This document shows positions 63,201 to 64,000 of a stretch of DNA of 64,000 bases, piece after piece; position 1 is the stretch's first letter; each line of letters begins with the position of its first letter. The stretch spans positions 62,001 to 126,000 of the forward strand of contig NC_052496.1 in assembly GCF_009730915.1 (NCBI RefSeq). Reading direction: 5' to 3'. The position numbers were made by a program, and so were the translations under genes. Source of the stretch: Dioscorea cayenensis subsp. rotundata. Taxonomy: Eukaryota; Streptophyta; Magnoliopsida; Dioscoreales; Dioscoreaceae. The notes below the pieces were generated by a model. It was not told the DNA's origin and did no database searches. It saw only the letters and a list, made by a program, of their open reading frames with translations.

Positions 63201-64000
63201 GGCATATGATAAGGAGATAGCCTTACAACAATAATAATTGATAGTATGATTTCAAATGGAACACTACATTGTAAACAAAACTTTTAACATGTTATTCCTC
63301 TCAAAATTATGAGCCATGGTCTAAATTCATCCACCAATGTCCAGCTTAGCTTTCTCAAATACTATATGCATTAATCTGGCATTTTGACTTAAATTTCGCA
63401 AATAGGATGAGCAAAGCCCACAAATAATTGCCCTTTATTAGCATATTTTGGGTTATAAGAAAAAGATCTATCTACTCTTAAGACAATGGTTGTCATAAAT
63501 CCCAATCAAGAAATTAAATATTAGATGGATATTTGGAGCCTGAGCAAAGATATTGAATTCACCAATCCAGTTAGTATCTTCAGCAGATCCTTATCGCAAA
63601 AACTACTAGCAAATAGTGAAAAATCTCGCAATAATAAACTTAACTTAGACCCACGCCTTTTTGTTGATGTCAATTTATCTTCTTCAGGTGGTGAGATAAA
63701 TGGTTCAGGCCTTGGGCAGCGCTCCACATAATGTGCACGCACCAGTCTATCAAACTCCGCACGCAAAATATTTTGACTGCTTGTACTTCCTGAATACATG
63801 AATTTCATAAGATTGGCTATCAAAATGGGCTATGCTATGGATGGACAGTGACAGTTGACTCATCATAATAATGCTTAGCTACAACTTAAATTCTCAACCT
63901 GTGGAACAAAATCAAACCTTCCAATCCTTTTGTCGATGCTTCTCTCTCTGCAAGTTGCTCAAATGTAAGCCTTCCATGTTGGAGTAATCCCTCAAGAAGA
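57258..64000 (-). CDS. RPC3: RNA polymerase III subunit RPC3 (RPC82/RPC62), 5' part beyond window
   Basis: Exons on the minus strand: 63918-64000, about 63645-63789, 62922-63068, 62247-62354, 61120-61219, 60434-60577, 60295-60332, 60127-60219, 58530-58613, 57523-57672 and 57258-57365. The first begins inside LLEGLLQHGRLTFEQL; recognisable blocks are YVERCPRPEPFISPPEED, VIVESGVLWRVNFEKFVY, MTMEHVRVVLEKLGSS, DLKVIIKICQTEE, ITL-type LIEKKTTQGILLKLWKDEF, HFLWRVNWDEL and the end SSLLKLDDALMLFHDF. RPC3, with RPC6 and RPC7, forms the winged-helix heterotrimer needed for initiation by polymerase III. All junctions are GT-AG and in phase except the join after the second exon, where no donor in phase with 63068 is visible. 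Introns hold a MITE-like element and a 214-base duplication. The N-terminal third is off the edge. Confidence 0.92.
59008..59308. mobile_element. MITE-like element in an RPC3 intron
   Basis: The left end ATGTTTGGTTGGCGGATAA faces ATGTTTCGTTGGGTGATAA (reverse complement of the right end), 15 of 19 bases alike. The 301-base interior is AT-rich without a frame. Next to the left end, GTTTGGTTGG and CCAACCAAAC form a small hairpin. No target duplication could be fixed, so superfamily is open. Confidence 0.5.
61531..61958. repeat. 214-base tandem duplication in an RPC3 intron
   Basis: Two adjacent copies, 61531-61744 and 61745-61958, have identical length and differ at only about eight positions. 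Each begins TATATAGACACAAATTATTC and ends CTATTTTGTC. No inverted ends or frame are seen, so a plain local duplication is more likely than a mobile element. Confidence 0.92.
62677..62745. repeat. Short direct repeat in an RPC3 intron
   Basis: CTCTGTAT, then AGCATACTAAGATCATA, occurs twice about 48 bases apart (from about 62674 and 62720) with one difference. Confidence 0.6.

Overview
The window is nuclear DNA of a flowering plant. It is AT-rich, its genes carry many GT-AG introns, and simple repeats and small transposon relics fill the gaps. The protein families (chloroplast FtsHi1, DAWDLE, PI4K-gamma, DREPP/PCaP, DUF1639, CCT-motif) are plant-specific or plant-typical. A non-grass monocot such as a yam is a guess from overall texture, not something I can prove.

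Eleven protein genes are supported, and I joined their exons by hand from splice sites and reading phase. In order: FTSHI1 (inactive chloroplast FtsH, minus, runs off the left edge); a type II phosphatidylinositol 4-kinase gamma with two ubiquitin-like domains (plus); a DAWDLE/SNIP1-type FHA protein (plus); a DOMON-cytochrome b561 protein (plus); a CCT-motif protein (plus); a UAP56-binding mRNA-export factor (minus); an organellar NDP kinase (minus); a DUF1639 protein (minus); TFIID subunit TAF11 (minus); a very short PCaP/DREPP-like protein (plus); a nitrobindin-type heme protein (minus); and RNA polymerase III subunit RPC3 (minus, runs off the right edge). That makes twelve loci if the 61-residue PCaP-like gene is counted.

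The genes do not form one pathway. Three act in nuclear gene expression (TAF11, RPC3, the UAP56-binding factor) and DAWDLE acts in small-RNA biogenesis and splicing. From memory of Arabidopsis locus numbers, FTSHI1, the export factor and NDPK resemble the AT4G23900-AT4G23940 neighbourhood, and PCaP, TAF11 and DUF1639 resemble AT4G20260-AT4G20300, which suggests old conserved gene order.

Between the genes are a Mutator-like non-autonomous element with a 9-bp target duplication, a Tourist-like element with TTA duplication, a probable hAT-like element inside a TTA microsatellite, two 5'-truncated LINE tails with target duplications, several SINE- or MITE-like remnants and many microsatellites. 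I saw no LTR retroelement, viral copy, CRISPR array, rRNA or intact tRNA. No wholly new biological system is evident. The more unusual points are splice and leader features: a GC-AG intron and 3'UTR introns, a uORF whose stop overlaps the DUF1639 start codon, a minimal PCaP, and a fresh 214-bp tandem duplication in an RPC3 intron.
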